From the NCBI RefSeq assembly GCF_900111745.1, contig NZ_FOIJ01000026.1:21183-85182 (forward strand): 64,000 nucleotides of DNA, read 5' to 3'. Shown here piece after piece: positions 1-8,243 of the stretch (position 1 is the first letter of the stretch; every line of letters starts with the position of its first letter). The translations under genes and the position numbers were made by a program. Under the pieces are notes generated by a model. That model did no database searches, was not told the origin of the DNA, and saw nothing but the letters and a program-made list of their open reading frames with translations. Source of the DNA: Stigmatella erecta. Its GTDB lineage: Bacteria; Myxococcota; Myxococcia; Myxococcales; Myxococcaceae.

Positions 1-244
1 CTGACGGTCAACCGCAGAGACCGTCTCATGCAATGCCTGCCAAGCCACATACATGGGCGCCAAAAACACACATCACCCCATCGCCTTGGTTTCTCGCCCA
101 GCTCGGAGGCATCAATGTCACCCAGTGGGCAGAAAACCTCCCCATCTCAGGTCACAACCTCTCAGGTGGTAAGAGTTCAAGCAACTTGCCGTGAATGCGC
201 TGGATAATGGGCTTCAGGACACGCGTTCCTTCAGGGGGATTCTG
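1..244. other. Left edge, no confident gene
   Basis: No complete gene is visible. Plus-strand frame 3 is open from the window edge to a TGA at 192-194 and reads like protein in its last third, so it may be the C-terminal tail of a gene that starts outside the window. This is too short to identify. The next gene starts shortly after, at 245. Confidence 0.3.
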
Positions 245-1795
245 ATGAGCCTTTCTGCCACCCAGTCTCAGCGTACGAACTCTGCCTATTCCAGCAGCAC
301 CCGGGGCCTGACGCCGGACCCCGTGCGCAGCGGCACGAACCCGAACGCCATCCTGTCGCAGTACGCGCCTACGGGCGCGTCGGCGAAAACAGCGAAACAG
401 GACAACCTGACTCCGGGGGTGAGGGCATCGCAGAAAATGGCACAGACGGATCTTCCGCAGTTGCGGAAGTACAAGGCTGGCATTGAGGCGGCGGCGCAGA
501 AGCATGGCCTCCCCCCGGCATTGCTGGCGGCCATCATGAGCCGCGAGACGCGCGGTGGCACGCAACTGGATAAGACGGGCCGTGGCGACCGTGGCAATGG
601 CTTTGGCCTGATGCAGGTGGATCTCCGCTACCACAAGGCGAAGGGAGGGCCCACCAGCGCCGAGCACATCGACCAGGCGGCGGGCATCCTCAAGGGCTAC
701 GTCAATGACATGAAGAAGGCGCACCCGGACTGGTCCGAGGCGCAGCAACTTCGCGGTGCGGTGGCGGCGTACAACTTTGGTCCTGGCAACGTACAAACCC
801 AGCAGCGCATGGATGTGGGCACCACTGGCGATGACTACTCCAACGACGTCTGGGCGCGGGCTCAGGCGTTGGCTCCGCACTTCGGCGGGGCCGTGAGTAC
901 TGGAAACACGCAGCCACGCCCCAGCAACACCGCCACCCCAACCCGGCCGGCCCACACCGCGGATACCTTCGAGGACGCTGGCGCGAAGAAGTGGACCACA
1001 GCCCCGGCGCTGGAGCAGGTCCAGGCGGGCGGCCACAACCTGCGCGAGGGGATGCAGGGCCCCGCGGTGAAGCAGATCCAGCAGATGCTGGGCATCCCGG
1101 CAGACGGCAAGTACGGCCCCGCGACCAAGAAGGCGGTGGCTGAGTTCCAGCGAGCCCAGGGCCTGAAGCCAGGCACGGCGGAAGGACAGGTCGGTCCCAC
1201 CACGCTTCAGGCATTGCAAACACCTGGTGGTACGAGAGAAACGGGTACTCCAGGTAACACGAACACCCGCGGCGTGGTGCTGGGCAACGGCGTCCGTATC
1301 AACACCAATGATCCGTCACTGAAGAAGCTGGCGACTTCACGCCTGAGCAACGGCGAGACGGGCTACTGCGTGCGCACGACGCTCGACAACATGAGCCGGC
1401 TGGGCATCCCGAACACTCCTGCGGCGACGGGCAACGACCGGAACAACCCGCGCGGCGGCATGGCGCAGATGTTGCGCAAGGGCTGGGAGTCCATTCCGTT
1501 CCCAGGCTCGCGCCAGGAGACCATCCGCAGCCCGTACGGCAACGCCACGGCGAATGTCGTGTCAGCGGACCAGTACAGGAAGCTGGTTGACCAGGGCATG
1601 GTTCCAGATGGCGCCATCATCTTCCAGACGCGCCACGGCTGGGACTACAGCGGCGGTTCGAAGGGCAATGACATGGGCATCGTGCGCAACGGCGGGCGTA
1701 CGACGCACAACTACAAGGACATGAACTCGATCATCTATTCCGACTGCAAGGAAGTGACGATCCTCGTGCCCAAGGGTGCGATCCAGCGCGATTGA
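245..1795 (+). CDS. Modular peptidoglycan hydrolase (lysozyme-like + PG-binding + Cys/His domain)
   Basis: 516 residues from the ATG at 245, chosen because an AGGGGGA Shine-Dalgarno lies 5 bases upstream. An in-frame GTG at 191 has no such site. Residues about 72-217 form a lytic-transglycosylase/goose-lysozyme-like domain: the likely catalytic Glu is in SRETRGG, followed by GFGLMQVD and AAYNFGPG. About 263-325 is a peptidoglycan_binding_1 repeat (REGMQGPAVKQIQ...DGKYGPATKKAV). The C-terminal part (about 347-512) has a Cys in ETGYCVRT and a His in TRHGWDYSGG, suggesting a CHAP/NlpC-like cysteine hydrolase, which is an inference. No signal peptide or membrane segment is visible, so export would need another route (lysis, an effector system or predation-related secretion). 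Confidence 0.8.
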   Translation: MSLSATQSQRTNSAYSSSTRGLTPDPVRSGTNPNAILSQYAPTGASAKTAKQDNLTPGVRASQKMAQTDLPQLRKYKAGIEAAAQKHGLPPALLAAIMSRETRGGTQLDKTGRGDRGNGFGLMQVDLRYHKAKGGPTSAEHIDQAAGILKGYVNDMKKAHPDWSEAQQLRGAVAAYNFGPGNVQTQQRMDVGTTGDDYSNDVWARAQALAPHFGGAVSTGNTQPRPSNTATPTRPAHTADTFEDAGAKKWTTAPALEQVQAGGHNLREGMQGPAVKQIQQMLGIPADGKYGPATKKAVAEFQRAQGLKPGTAEGQVGPTTLQALQTPGGTRETGTPGNTNTRGVVLGNGVRINTNDPSLKKLATSRLSNGETGYCVRTTLDNMSRLGIPNTPAATGNDRNNPRGGMAQMLRKGWESIPFPGSRQETIRSPYGNATANVVSADQYRKLVDQGMVPDGAIIFQTRHGWDYSGGSKGNDMGIVRNGGRTTHNYKDMNSIIYSDCKEVTILVPKGAIQRD

Positions 1796-1861
1796 ACTCG
1801 TCTGCCGTGCCCACGCCCGGGGCCGATAGCAGCCCGGGCTTCCAGGCGCGCCGGTCTTGCT

Positions 1862-2380
1862 TTAGCTTGGCTGAACCTCGCTCAGATGATTTTTCAGATG
1901 CAGGTAATGGGCAGTGTCGTACTGGGCCCTGCTCAGTTCCCCATAAGCAAAGTGCGGGGCCAGCGCCCCTTGCCAGGCAATAAATTGCTTCAACTCGCTC
2001 ATTAGCTCTGCCAGCGCGGCATCATTCGGCACTCCCCTGACCAGTGCTGGTGCCCCGGGGATGGCCTCATCCAGGGGATGGTGCATTTCTCCTGCGGCAG
2101 AAAACACATTGAGGGCTGCGGCGCCGACTGTGTTCTGAAACAAAGCGGACCGGGCCTGCGGGTAGCCAAGGCGTGAGAAGCGGATGCTCTGGGCACAATG
2201 CTGGAAAATCTCACTGGCGCTCCAGCGCCCTGTGCCGCGAAGGGTATCCGCGGGCAGGCTTTGCAGTTGGGCCAGCAATTCCGACAGCGCGCCATGGCGC
2301 GCCATGGCTGCGGTTTTGACCCCCAGCGCCAGCACCACAGGTGTCGCGATGGCTGAGTACAGAAGCGTTCTGCGGTTCAT
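1862..2380 (-). CDS. DUF1569 (DinB-like) exported protein
   Basis: 172 residues. The N-terminus (MNRRTLLYSAIATPVVLALG) is an Arg-Arg-led hydrophobic stretch resembling a signal anchor or Tat-like leader. The rest matches the DUF1569 pattern: a helical DinB-like bundle with WSASEIFQHCAQSIRFS, SAGEMHHPL and a C-terminal YDTAHYLHLKNHL segment. The conserved His residues (FQHC, YLHLKNH) could bind a metal as in DinB-fold proteins. The biochemical role is unknown. The ATG at 2380 is preceded by a GGAG-type site. It is convergent with the hydrolase at 245-1795. Confidence 0.65.
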   Translation of the reverse strand: MNRRTLLYSAIATPVVLALGVKTAAMARHGALSELLAQLQSLPADTLRGTGRWSASEIFQHCAQSIRFSRLGYPQARSALFQNTVGAAALNVFSAAGEMHHPLDEAIPGAPALVRGVPNDAALAELMSELKQFIAWQGALAPHFAYGELSRAQYDTAHYLHLKNHLSEVQPS

Positions 2381-2451
2381 GGCATCTCCGGGCCCAGGGA
2401 AGTCAGAGCAGGGGCTGGGGTTTTCACCGTGGCGACTATAGCGATTTGACG

Positions 2452-3858
2452 CTACCCCTTCGCACGCGGCAGCCTGGCCCCAACGAAATCCGCGACATTG
2501 GCCGCGTGCGGATGCCCACGGTTGGCCAGCACGATCACCGTGTATCCCGCGTGGGGGTAGATGGCGAAGTCGGCGTTCACGCCTGGCGCACTGCCGCCGT
2601 GGCCATAATAGGCCTCACCGTTGCGAACCGACACGCGCAGGCCGAGGGACCATTGCGAATTCCCCGCCTGGACGCTGGCGGCCGTGAGCAGGCCGAGGTG
2701 CCTGGCGTCCAGCAGCCGGGTTTCCCTCAACGCCATGCCGAAGCGATGCAGATCATCGATCGTCGAGTAGCCGCCGCCGGCGGGCAGCCCGGCGTAGAAG
2801 GGCAGCGGCCTGAGCCCTGTTCGCGCGGCCCCGGTACAGGGCGATGCCGTGTTGCCCGCCGATGCCGCAGGAGAGGTCGCCGGCATGCCCGCGGGCCGGA
2901 AGACATGCCGTTCCAGATAGGCCTCCCAGCTCAGCCCCGACACCTGCTCGATGATCGCGCCGAGCAGGATGAAGCCGAAGTTGCTGTAGCCCCAGCGTGA
3001 GCCAGGTGAGAAGGCGGCCTCCCGTGCCCCGAACAGCCGGATGAAACCGGCCAGCGTCTGGAGCTCCGCCGCATGCGCATCGTAAACGGCACCGAAGAAA
3101 TCTCCCGTGCCTCCGGTGTGCGTCAGGAGGTGCTGCACCGTCACCTGCCGCGCGAGCGCCGTGTCCGGGTAGGCGGGCAAGAGCGAAGCCACCGTGCCGG
3201 TCAGGCGAAGCCGTCCGTCCTGAACGAGCTGCAGGATGGCGACGGCCGTGAACATCTTACCCATCGAGCCGATGCAGAAGCGCGTGGCGGGCGTCACCGC
3301 GAGCCCCTCCCCCGCCCCCTGTGAGCCGTAGGCGGCTCGAAACAGAACGGTCTCCTCTTTCGCGACCAACACCGCACCGGAGAAGCGGCTGGCAGCCACC
3401 TCCTCCTCTAGCTTCTGATGCAGCTGCGTCACCGCGCCGTGCTCGCTGAGCCGCTGAATGGCGAAGCCACCCGGCGGAGGCGCACCGAGGAAGGACAGGT
3501 CATCGATGCGTCCGTCGCCGATCGACAGCACGGCTTTGGAGAAGCGCTCCCAGTTGCGGTCCCGGAGCCAAGCGGTGAGCTGCCCCGGTGCGGCCTGCTC
3601 GTGGCGCAACAGGGTGAAGCCCCCTGTCGCCTCGCGGAGCCCGAGATCGTCATCCAGATACGGAATCAGGGCAGGAATGTACGCCTTCACGAAGTCCGGA
3701 TAAGCCGACGCGCGTTCATCGTTGAACGCGGCAAGCCATTGCTCCAACCAGTCTCCGGGTGTGGCCTCCCAGGCGGCCGGCCGCACCGGATGCCCGGACC
3801 GTGGGGCGCAGGCGAGCAGCAGCGAGGCGGCCACGAGTTCGCGGCGCGACACCCTCAT
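2452..3858 (-). CDS. Beta-lactamase-fold serine hydrolase lipoprotein (class C / PBP4*-like)
   Basis: 468 residues. Starting at the ATG at 3858 makes an ATGA overlap with the stop of the upstream MarR gene. The open frame extends further 5' but that part lies inside the MarR gene. The N-terminus ends in LLLAC, a lipobox, so it is probably a lipoprotein. Residues about 145-460 form a Beta-lactamase (PF00144) domain with all three signatures: S198-M-G-K201 (SxxK), Y291-S-N293 (YxN) and H420-G-G. The N-terminal 140 residues are an extra domain, seen in some esterase-type relatives. Likely a D-Ala-D-Ala-type peptidase or esterase; the substrate cannot be told. Co-transcribed with, and probably controlled by, the MarR gene. 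Confidence 0.85.
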   Translation of the reverse strand: MRVSRRELVAASLLLACAPRSGHPVRPAAWEATPGDWLEQWLAAFNDERASAYPDFVKAYIPALIPYLDDDLGLREATGGFTLLRHEQAAPGQLTAWLRDRNWERFSKAVLSIGDGRIDDLSFLGAPPPGGFAIQRLSEHGAVTQLHQKLEEEVAASRFSGAVLVAKEETVLFRAAYGSQGAGEGLAVTPATRFCIGSMGKMFTAVAILQLVQDGRLRLTGTVASLLPAYPDTALARQVTVQHLLTHTGGTGDFFGAVYDAHAAELQTLAGFIRLFGAREAAFSPGSRWGYSNFGFILLGAIIEQVSGLSWEAYLERHVFRPAGMPATSPAASAGNTASPCTGAARTGLRPLPFYAGLPAGGGYSTIDDLHRFGMALRETRLLDARHLGLLTAASVQAGNSQWSLGLRVSVRNGEAYYGHGGSAPGVNADFAIYPHAGYTVIVLANRGHPHAANVADFVGARLPRAKG

Positions 3859-4343
3859 CGCCTGCCTCGGGCCTCGGCAGCGGCGGTGATCCGGTCGAAG
3901 AGCGGCCGCCGCGCCAATGCCGCCTCCAATCGATCGAGGGCTGCGCTGAGGCCACCGGCCTCCACGTCGAGCGCGAGGGAGGCCTGCTCGAATGCCGCCC
4001 ACAGGGGCGCCAGCCGGGCGGCGAGGGCTTTGCCCGAAGTGCTCAAGGACAAGAGGCGTCGGCGGGCATCCGAGGCGTCGGGCTCCTGCCGGATGAGACC
4101 CGCCCTCTCCAGGGAAACACGCGTCTGGCTGACGGAGACATGGGTGATGCCCAGCGCCTCCGCCAGGGCGCCGACGCTCATCGGCCCCTTCAGCGCAAGC
4201 TGGTTCAACACGCCAAACCAGCGCTGCTCGAACTCCACCCCCTGGGCCGCATAAACGCGCGCCGCGTCCGTGTCGATCCGCTCGGAAAGCCGGCGCAGAC
4301 GGGCACCGAGCGCCGCGCCCGCTTTCGCTCCCACCTCGTCCAT
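3855..4343 (-). CDS. MarR-family transcriptional regulator
   Basis: 162 residues from ATG 4343. It has a winged-helix MarR pattern: GVLNQLALKGPMSVGALAEALGITHVSVSQTRVSLERAGLI (helix-turn-helix) followed by a wing with PDASDARRRLLSLS. A perfect 24-bp palindrome starts 14 bp upstream of the start codon, the classic position for an autorepressor operator. The stop overlaps the start of the beta-lactamase-fold lipoprotein (ATGA), so the two are translationally coupled and the regulator probably represses both. The ligand is unknown. Confidence 0.85.
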   Translation of the reverse strand: MDEVGAKAGAALGARLRRLSERIDTDAARVYAAQGVEFEQRWFGVLNQLALKGPMSVGALAEALGITHVSVSQTRVSLERAGLIRQEPDASDARRRLLSLSTSGKALAARLAPLWAAFEQASLALDVEAGGLSAALDRLEAALARRPLFDRITAAAEARGRR

Positions 4344-4357
4344 GCGCACCTCGCTCC

Positions 4358-4381
4358 TGATACGTAGGCGCCTACGTATCA
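4358..4381. promoter_or_regulatory. Perfect 24-bp palindrome, likely MarR operator
   Basis: The half-site TGATACGTAGGC at 4358-4369 is followed directly by its exact reverse complement to 4381. It lies 14 bp before the MarR ATG (4343) and is the strongest short palindrome noticed in this area. Position and symmetry fit a dimeric MarR repressor binding site that overlaps the promoter. Confidence 0.7.
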
Positions 4382-4519
4382 AATGGCAAGTTCCGATCAA
4401 CGGACAGAGCCCCCGAAGAGCCCAGCAACCGTTCAACCGCCGCCGGCGCCCTGCCGGGGGCCTCCAAGCGGAAGCGCCCTCTGGTAAAATGAGCCCCTCT
4501 GCTGCGAAGGGGGTCTGTC

Positions 4520-5092
4520 ATGCGGATGTTCAAGCTGCTCCTCGGTGGGGCCGCACTCGTGGGGGCGGCACTGGGGCCAGGGCCGGCGGAAGCCGCGGCC
4601 AAGGTGATCGGCCCTGGGTTCGGCCGCATCTGCTACGAGTACGCCCGGGCCGGACATGCGTCGGACGCGGGCCTCTCGGCCTGCAACCAGGCGCTCTCCG
4701 AGCAGAACCTGGCGCCGAGCGATCGCGCCGCGACCCTCGTCAACCGCGGGATTCTCCACATGTATGCCAAGGCGCACGCGCTCGCCCTCGCCAGCTACGA
4801 GCAGGCCCAGCGAGTGGATCCGGAGCAGGCCGAAGCCTACGTGAACCAGGGCATCGCGCTGGTGAACCTTGGACGGGACGCCGAGGCGGTAGCGGCGGTC
4901 AACCGGGCGCTGGAGCTGAACACCGCGCGGCCCGAGCTCGCCTACTACACGCGCGGCATCGCCCACGAGATGCTCGGCAACGACCGCGCCGCCTTCAACG
5001 ACTACCGCCAGGCCGCGGCGCTCAAACCGGAGTGGCAGGAGCCGCACACGCAGCTTCGGCGCTTCTCCGTCCTCCCCAAGGGACAGGGCTGA
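4520..5092 (+). CDS. Exported TPR-repeat protein
   Basis: 190 residues with a signal peptide (RMFKLLLGGAALVGAALG, cleavage near AEAAA). Residues about 60-175 hold three tetratricopeptide repeats (APSDRAATLVNRGILHMYAKAHALALASYEQA; AEAYVNQGIALVNLGRDAEAVAAVNRALELN; AYYTRGIAHEMLGNDRAAFNDYRQAAALKP). It is therefore a periplasmic protein-interaction scaffold. Two Cys residues (RICYEYARAG, SACNQAL) just after the signal may form a disulfide. It stands alone, divergent from the MarR operon. Confidence 0.75.
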   Translation: MRMFKLLLGGAALVGAALGPGPAEAAAKVIGPGFGRICYEYARAGHASDAGLSACNQALSEQNLAPSDRAATLVNRGILHMYAKAHALALASYEQAQRVDPEQAEAYVNQGIALVNLGRDAEAVAAVNRALELNTARPELAYYTRGIAHEMLGNDRAAFNDYRQAAALKPEWQEPHTQLRRFSVLPKGQG

Positions 5093-5231
5093 GTCCCCTG
5101 GCCGCCAGGGCCAGGGGCACGGCCCGGCAGCTCCGTGCGCTTCGTGGGCCCGGAGCGCAGGGGCCAGCAGGCGGGCAGGCACGGAGAGCTGCTGGGCATC
5201 GCGGACACAGAGCAACAGCTCGTCCCCTGCG

Positions 5232-6158
5232 CTAGGCGGTTTCGTTCTTCCGCCGGCGAGCCCCTGCGCTCCCGAGCTCATCGGCCATGAGATCGATGAA
5301 GCGCCTGACGCGCGGTTCCAGGAGGCGCCGGGTCGGGTAGATGGCGAGGATCTCCACGTCGCCGGCATCGAGCGTGGGCAGCACCTGCCGCAAACGCCCC
5401 GCGGCCACGTCCTCCGCCACCAGGAAGTCCGGAAGAAACGCGATGCCGAGTCCGGCCACGGCGGCATCGCGGAGCGCCTCTCCGCTGTCCATCCTCAAGC
5501 GGCTCCGCCCCGGTGCCTTGACCCAGGAGCCATCGTCGGCGCGGAACCGCCAGCCCTGCCTGCGGGTGCGGCTGCTGAAGATCAGGCAGTCATGGCCGGC
5601 CAGCGCATCGATATTCCGCGGCTCCCCCCTCACGGCGAGGTAGGACGGCGCGGCACACAGCAGCGCCTTGTACCGGGCAACGACCCGCGACACCAGACGG
5701 GTATCCTCGCTCATGCCGCCAATCCGGACCGCCAGGTCGAAGCCTTCCTCGATGATGTCGGCCCGGCGATCCGTGAAGCTCACCTCGACCTGAACGTCGG
5801 GCCAGGCCGCGAGATACTTCTTCAGAATGGGAAGCACCAGGAGCCGCCCGAAGGCATCCGGAACGGTGAGCCGCAGCAGTCCGCGCGGGGTGCCCGCGGG
5901 TCCCGCCACGCTGGCTTCGGCATCATCGACCGCCGCGAGGACCTGCAAGCCGCGCTCGTAGAGCAGCCGGCCTTCGTCCGTGAGGCTCAACGTCCGCGTC
6001 GTGCGGTTCAGGAGGCGCGCGCCAAGCCTGTCCTCCAGGCGCGCAACAGCCTTGCCCGCGGCCGACCGGGTCAGCCCCAGCGCCTGGCCTCCGGCCACGA
6101 AGCTGCCTGCATCCACGACCGCCATGAAGGCGAGAATGTCGTTCAAGTTCGTGCGCAC
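5232..6158 (-). CDS. LysR-family transcriptional regulator
   Basis: 308 residues starting at GTG 6158. The N-terminal winged HTH (NDILAFMAVVDAGSFVAGGQALGLTRSAAGKAVARLEDRLG...LLNRTTRTLSLTDEG) is followed by a LysR substrate-binding domain (LRLTVPDAFGRLLVLPIL...DLAVRIG...GLGIAFLPDFLV). The sequence resembles the large group annotated as CrgA/AaeR-like LysR proteins. It is transcribed divergently from the RidA gene at 6297, a usual arrangement for a LysR regulator and its target, so it may control that gene. Confidence 0.85.
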   Translation of the reverse strand: MRTNLNDILAFMAVVDAGSFVAGGQALGLTRSAAGKAVARLEDRLGARLLNRTTRTLSLTDEGRLLYERGLQVLAAVDDAEASVAGPAGTPRGLLRLTVPDAFGRLLVLPILKKYLAAWPDVQVEVSFTDRRADIIEEGFDLAVRIGGMSEDTRLVSRVVARYKALLCAAPSYLAVRGEPRNIDALAGHDCLIFSSRTRRQGWRFRADDGSWVKAPGRSRLRMDSGEALRDAAVAGLGIAFLPDFLVAEDVAAGRLRQVLPTLDAGDVEILAIYPTRRLLEPRVRRFIDLMADELGSAGARRRKNETA

Positions 6159-6296
6159 GAGGCATGGGCCGTGAGGGTGCCGCGCCCGGACTATAGGCGG
6201 AGGCGCGTCTGTGTAGAAAACCGTTCGTCAATCGGACCGCTATCGTTCCTCAGCACCTCGCCGGAATCGCGCGGGGCACCCTCCTCAGGAACGAAC

Positions 6297-6692
6297 ATGA
6301 CAGGCAAGGCCACTACGTACACTCACGGCGTCTCATGGGAAGAAGGCTTCGGCGTCAGCCAGGGTTACAGCGTCAACGGCACCATTTATATCGCAGGGCA
6401 GTTCTCCCACGACATGACGGGCGCCTTCGTGGGGGAAGGTGATTTCGAGGCCCAGGCGAAGCAGACGCTGGAGAACCTCGACCGCGTGCTGGCCGGCTTT
6501 GGCGTCACGCGGGACCACCTCGCGGAGGTGGTCGCCTACCTGACGAACCCGAAGGAACACTTCGAGCCCTTCGTCGCCCTGTACAAGGAGTATGTAGGCA
6601 AGCACCGGCCCGCGGCGACGCTCATCGGCGTCACGGGCCTGGCCTTCCCCCATCAGCTGGTCGAAATCCGCGCGGTCGCCCACACCGGCTGA
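6297..6692 (+). CDS. RidA/YjgF-family enamine/imine deaminase
   Basis: 131 residues from ATG 6297, with AGGA 6 bases upstream. It matches the RidA fold: SVNGTIYIAGQFSHD, QAKQTLENLDRVLAGFGVTRDHLAEVVAYL, RPAATLIGVTGLAFPHQLVEI. Canonical RidA carries a conserved Arg in an (R)PAR(T) motif; here the equivalent is HRPAATLIGV, so the key Arg is shifted or missing and the protein may belong to a Rid subfamily with another activity. It is divergent from the LysR gene. An 8-bp inverted repeat (6243-6250 with 6287-6294) could pair the Shine-Dalgarno sequence. Confidence 0.8.
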   Translation: MTGKATTYTHGVSWEEGFGVSQGYSVNGTIYIAGQFSHDMTGAFVGEGDFEAQAKQTLENLDRVLAGFGVTRDHLAEVVAYLTNPKEHFEPFVALYKEYVGKHRPAATLIGVTGLAFPHQLVEIRAVAHTG

Positions 6693-6735
6693 CTCCGCCT
6701 CGGCACGCAGAGGACTCCAAAGCAGGGGGCCCAGC

Positions 6736-7982
6736 TCACGGCAGCGGCGGAAGCGTCAGCACCCCGTTGCACTGGCTGGGGTTGGGGACGCCGATGCCGC
6801 CCCACGGCGCGCCCGTGTTGACAATCACGCTGGTGCTGGGCGGAGCCGGGCAGCCAAAGCCCGCCGCCTGGCGCACGGTGATGTTGGCGTAGGGGGGCAG
6901 GTTGTACATGACGTCCGTGCCGTCACCCATGCACAGGTTGCGCGTCTGGGTACCGCCGCCCGGAATGGAGATCTCGATGTCTAGGCAGATGGGCAACGAC
7001 GTCCCAGGCGGCAGCGCGGCGGCGTTCAGCTCGACGCGCAGACACGCGGGGTTGATCTTCTCGATGTCCGCGTTGATGAAGCCAATCTGCGTGGTGTCGC
7101 CCACGTACCGGCCCTGAGAGGGTTGATTGCACGCGTCCGCGTCGCAGGTGAGCACTTCCTTGATGGCGCACCGGACTGGGTTGCTCGTCTTCGTGGCCGC
7201 GCCCTGCTGCTGGCTCCACTGGTTGGAGCTCACGGGCATGGACCACAGGGCGATGCTCTGCGGCGCGGACCCGGTCATGCTTCCAGCAATGGGGATGAAC
7301 ACCTGGGCCTTCGTGCCCGCGGCCAGCCGGAGCTGGGTGCCCCGCGCGTCACGGACCTCGGTATAGATGGCGCCACGCGTCTCCAGGAAAACGGACTGGC
7401 CGGCCAGGTTGATGGCGCCGTCGGCTCCCGGCATCGCCAGCAGGCCCGTGTCGATGAAGCGCACGCCCACCGTGAAGGGCTTGACGGGTGCGGTCCCGGT
7501 GGGGGTTTGCAGCTTCTCCAGATCCACACGGATGGCCGCGCCGCTGCGGGGATCCGTGACGGTGGGAACTCCCCCCGAGAAGGTCTGCTGGTGCAGCGTG
7601 TGCAGGACAAAACGGGCGCCCAGCACGTTACGTGTGATGGCGCCGACATGCGGCATGTAGCCCTGCGCGGTGACGGTCAGCGGTGCGCCCGGCTTCATCG
7701 ACGCGACGGAGACGGAGAACGAGCCGTCCGAGGCCGTCATCGTCCGTACGCCCTGGAAGACCACCTCCGCTCCACCAATGGCCGCGCCCGCCGTGTTGAC
7801 GGCCACGCCGCAGACGGTGGTGGCGCCCTGAACAGGAACACAGTCGGCGAGCGAGGAGCGCTGTTGCTCGCGCGGCTCGACCTCGGCCTCGGCACGCCAC
7901 AGGCGCCCCCCACCATCGAGGTGCCACCCAGCATGCCGCACAACAACAACCATTTCCTCGCCGCGCTCTTGGACAGGGACAT
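6736..7982 (-). pseudogene. Carboxypeptidase-regulatory-like lipoprotein gene with a -1 frameshift
   Basis: The body (6736 to about 7890, up to 385 residues) has a CarboxypepD_reg-like Ig domain (GVAVNTAGAAIGGAEVVFQGVRTMTASDGSFSVSV) and a secreted beta-rich C-terminus with several Cys. Its own frame has no signal peptide. The next frame, starting at ATG 7982 with a GGAGG site 6 bases upstream, encodes a lipoprotein leader (SLSKSAARKWLLLCGMLGG...GGAC). Inserting one base near 7890-7892 joins the two into ...GACGVPEAEVEPREQQRSS.... Either the gene is broken or the assembly lacks one base. Two short regulator-like genes precede it but nothing suggests an operon. Confidence 0.7.
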
Positions 7983-8243
7983 CACGTGCCTCCAGGTTGA
8001 GGGAAATGGGCTCCAGGTATCCGGGGACATGTGCCTGGGGACCCGGCCCAGCGCTGCGCATCCCTCATGCCATGACAGCCCCCGGTGGAACCTCTCCTCT
8101 CAAGGCATGCAACGCGTCATCCCAAGGCTGTCCCCGTGAGTCCTCCCAGGTTACGAATCCCTGTCAGCCGTAGCGCCCCAGGTCACACGGCCCTGCTAGC
8201 CTCTCTTCGCGCCGCAAAGCGCGTTGTCCTTCCAGGAGTCCGC

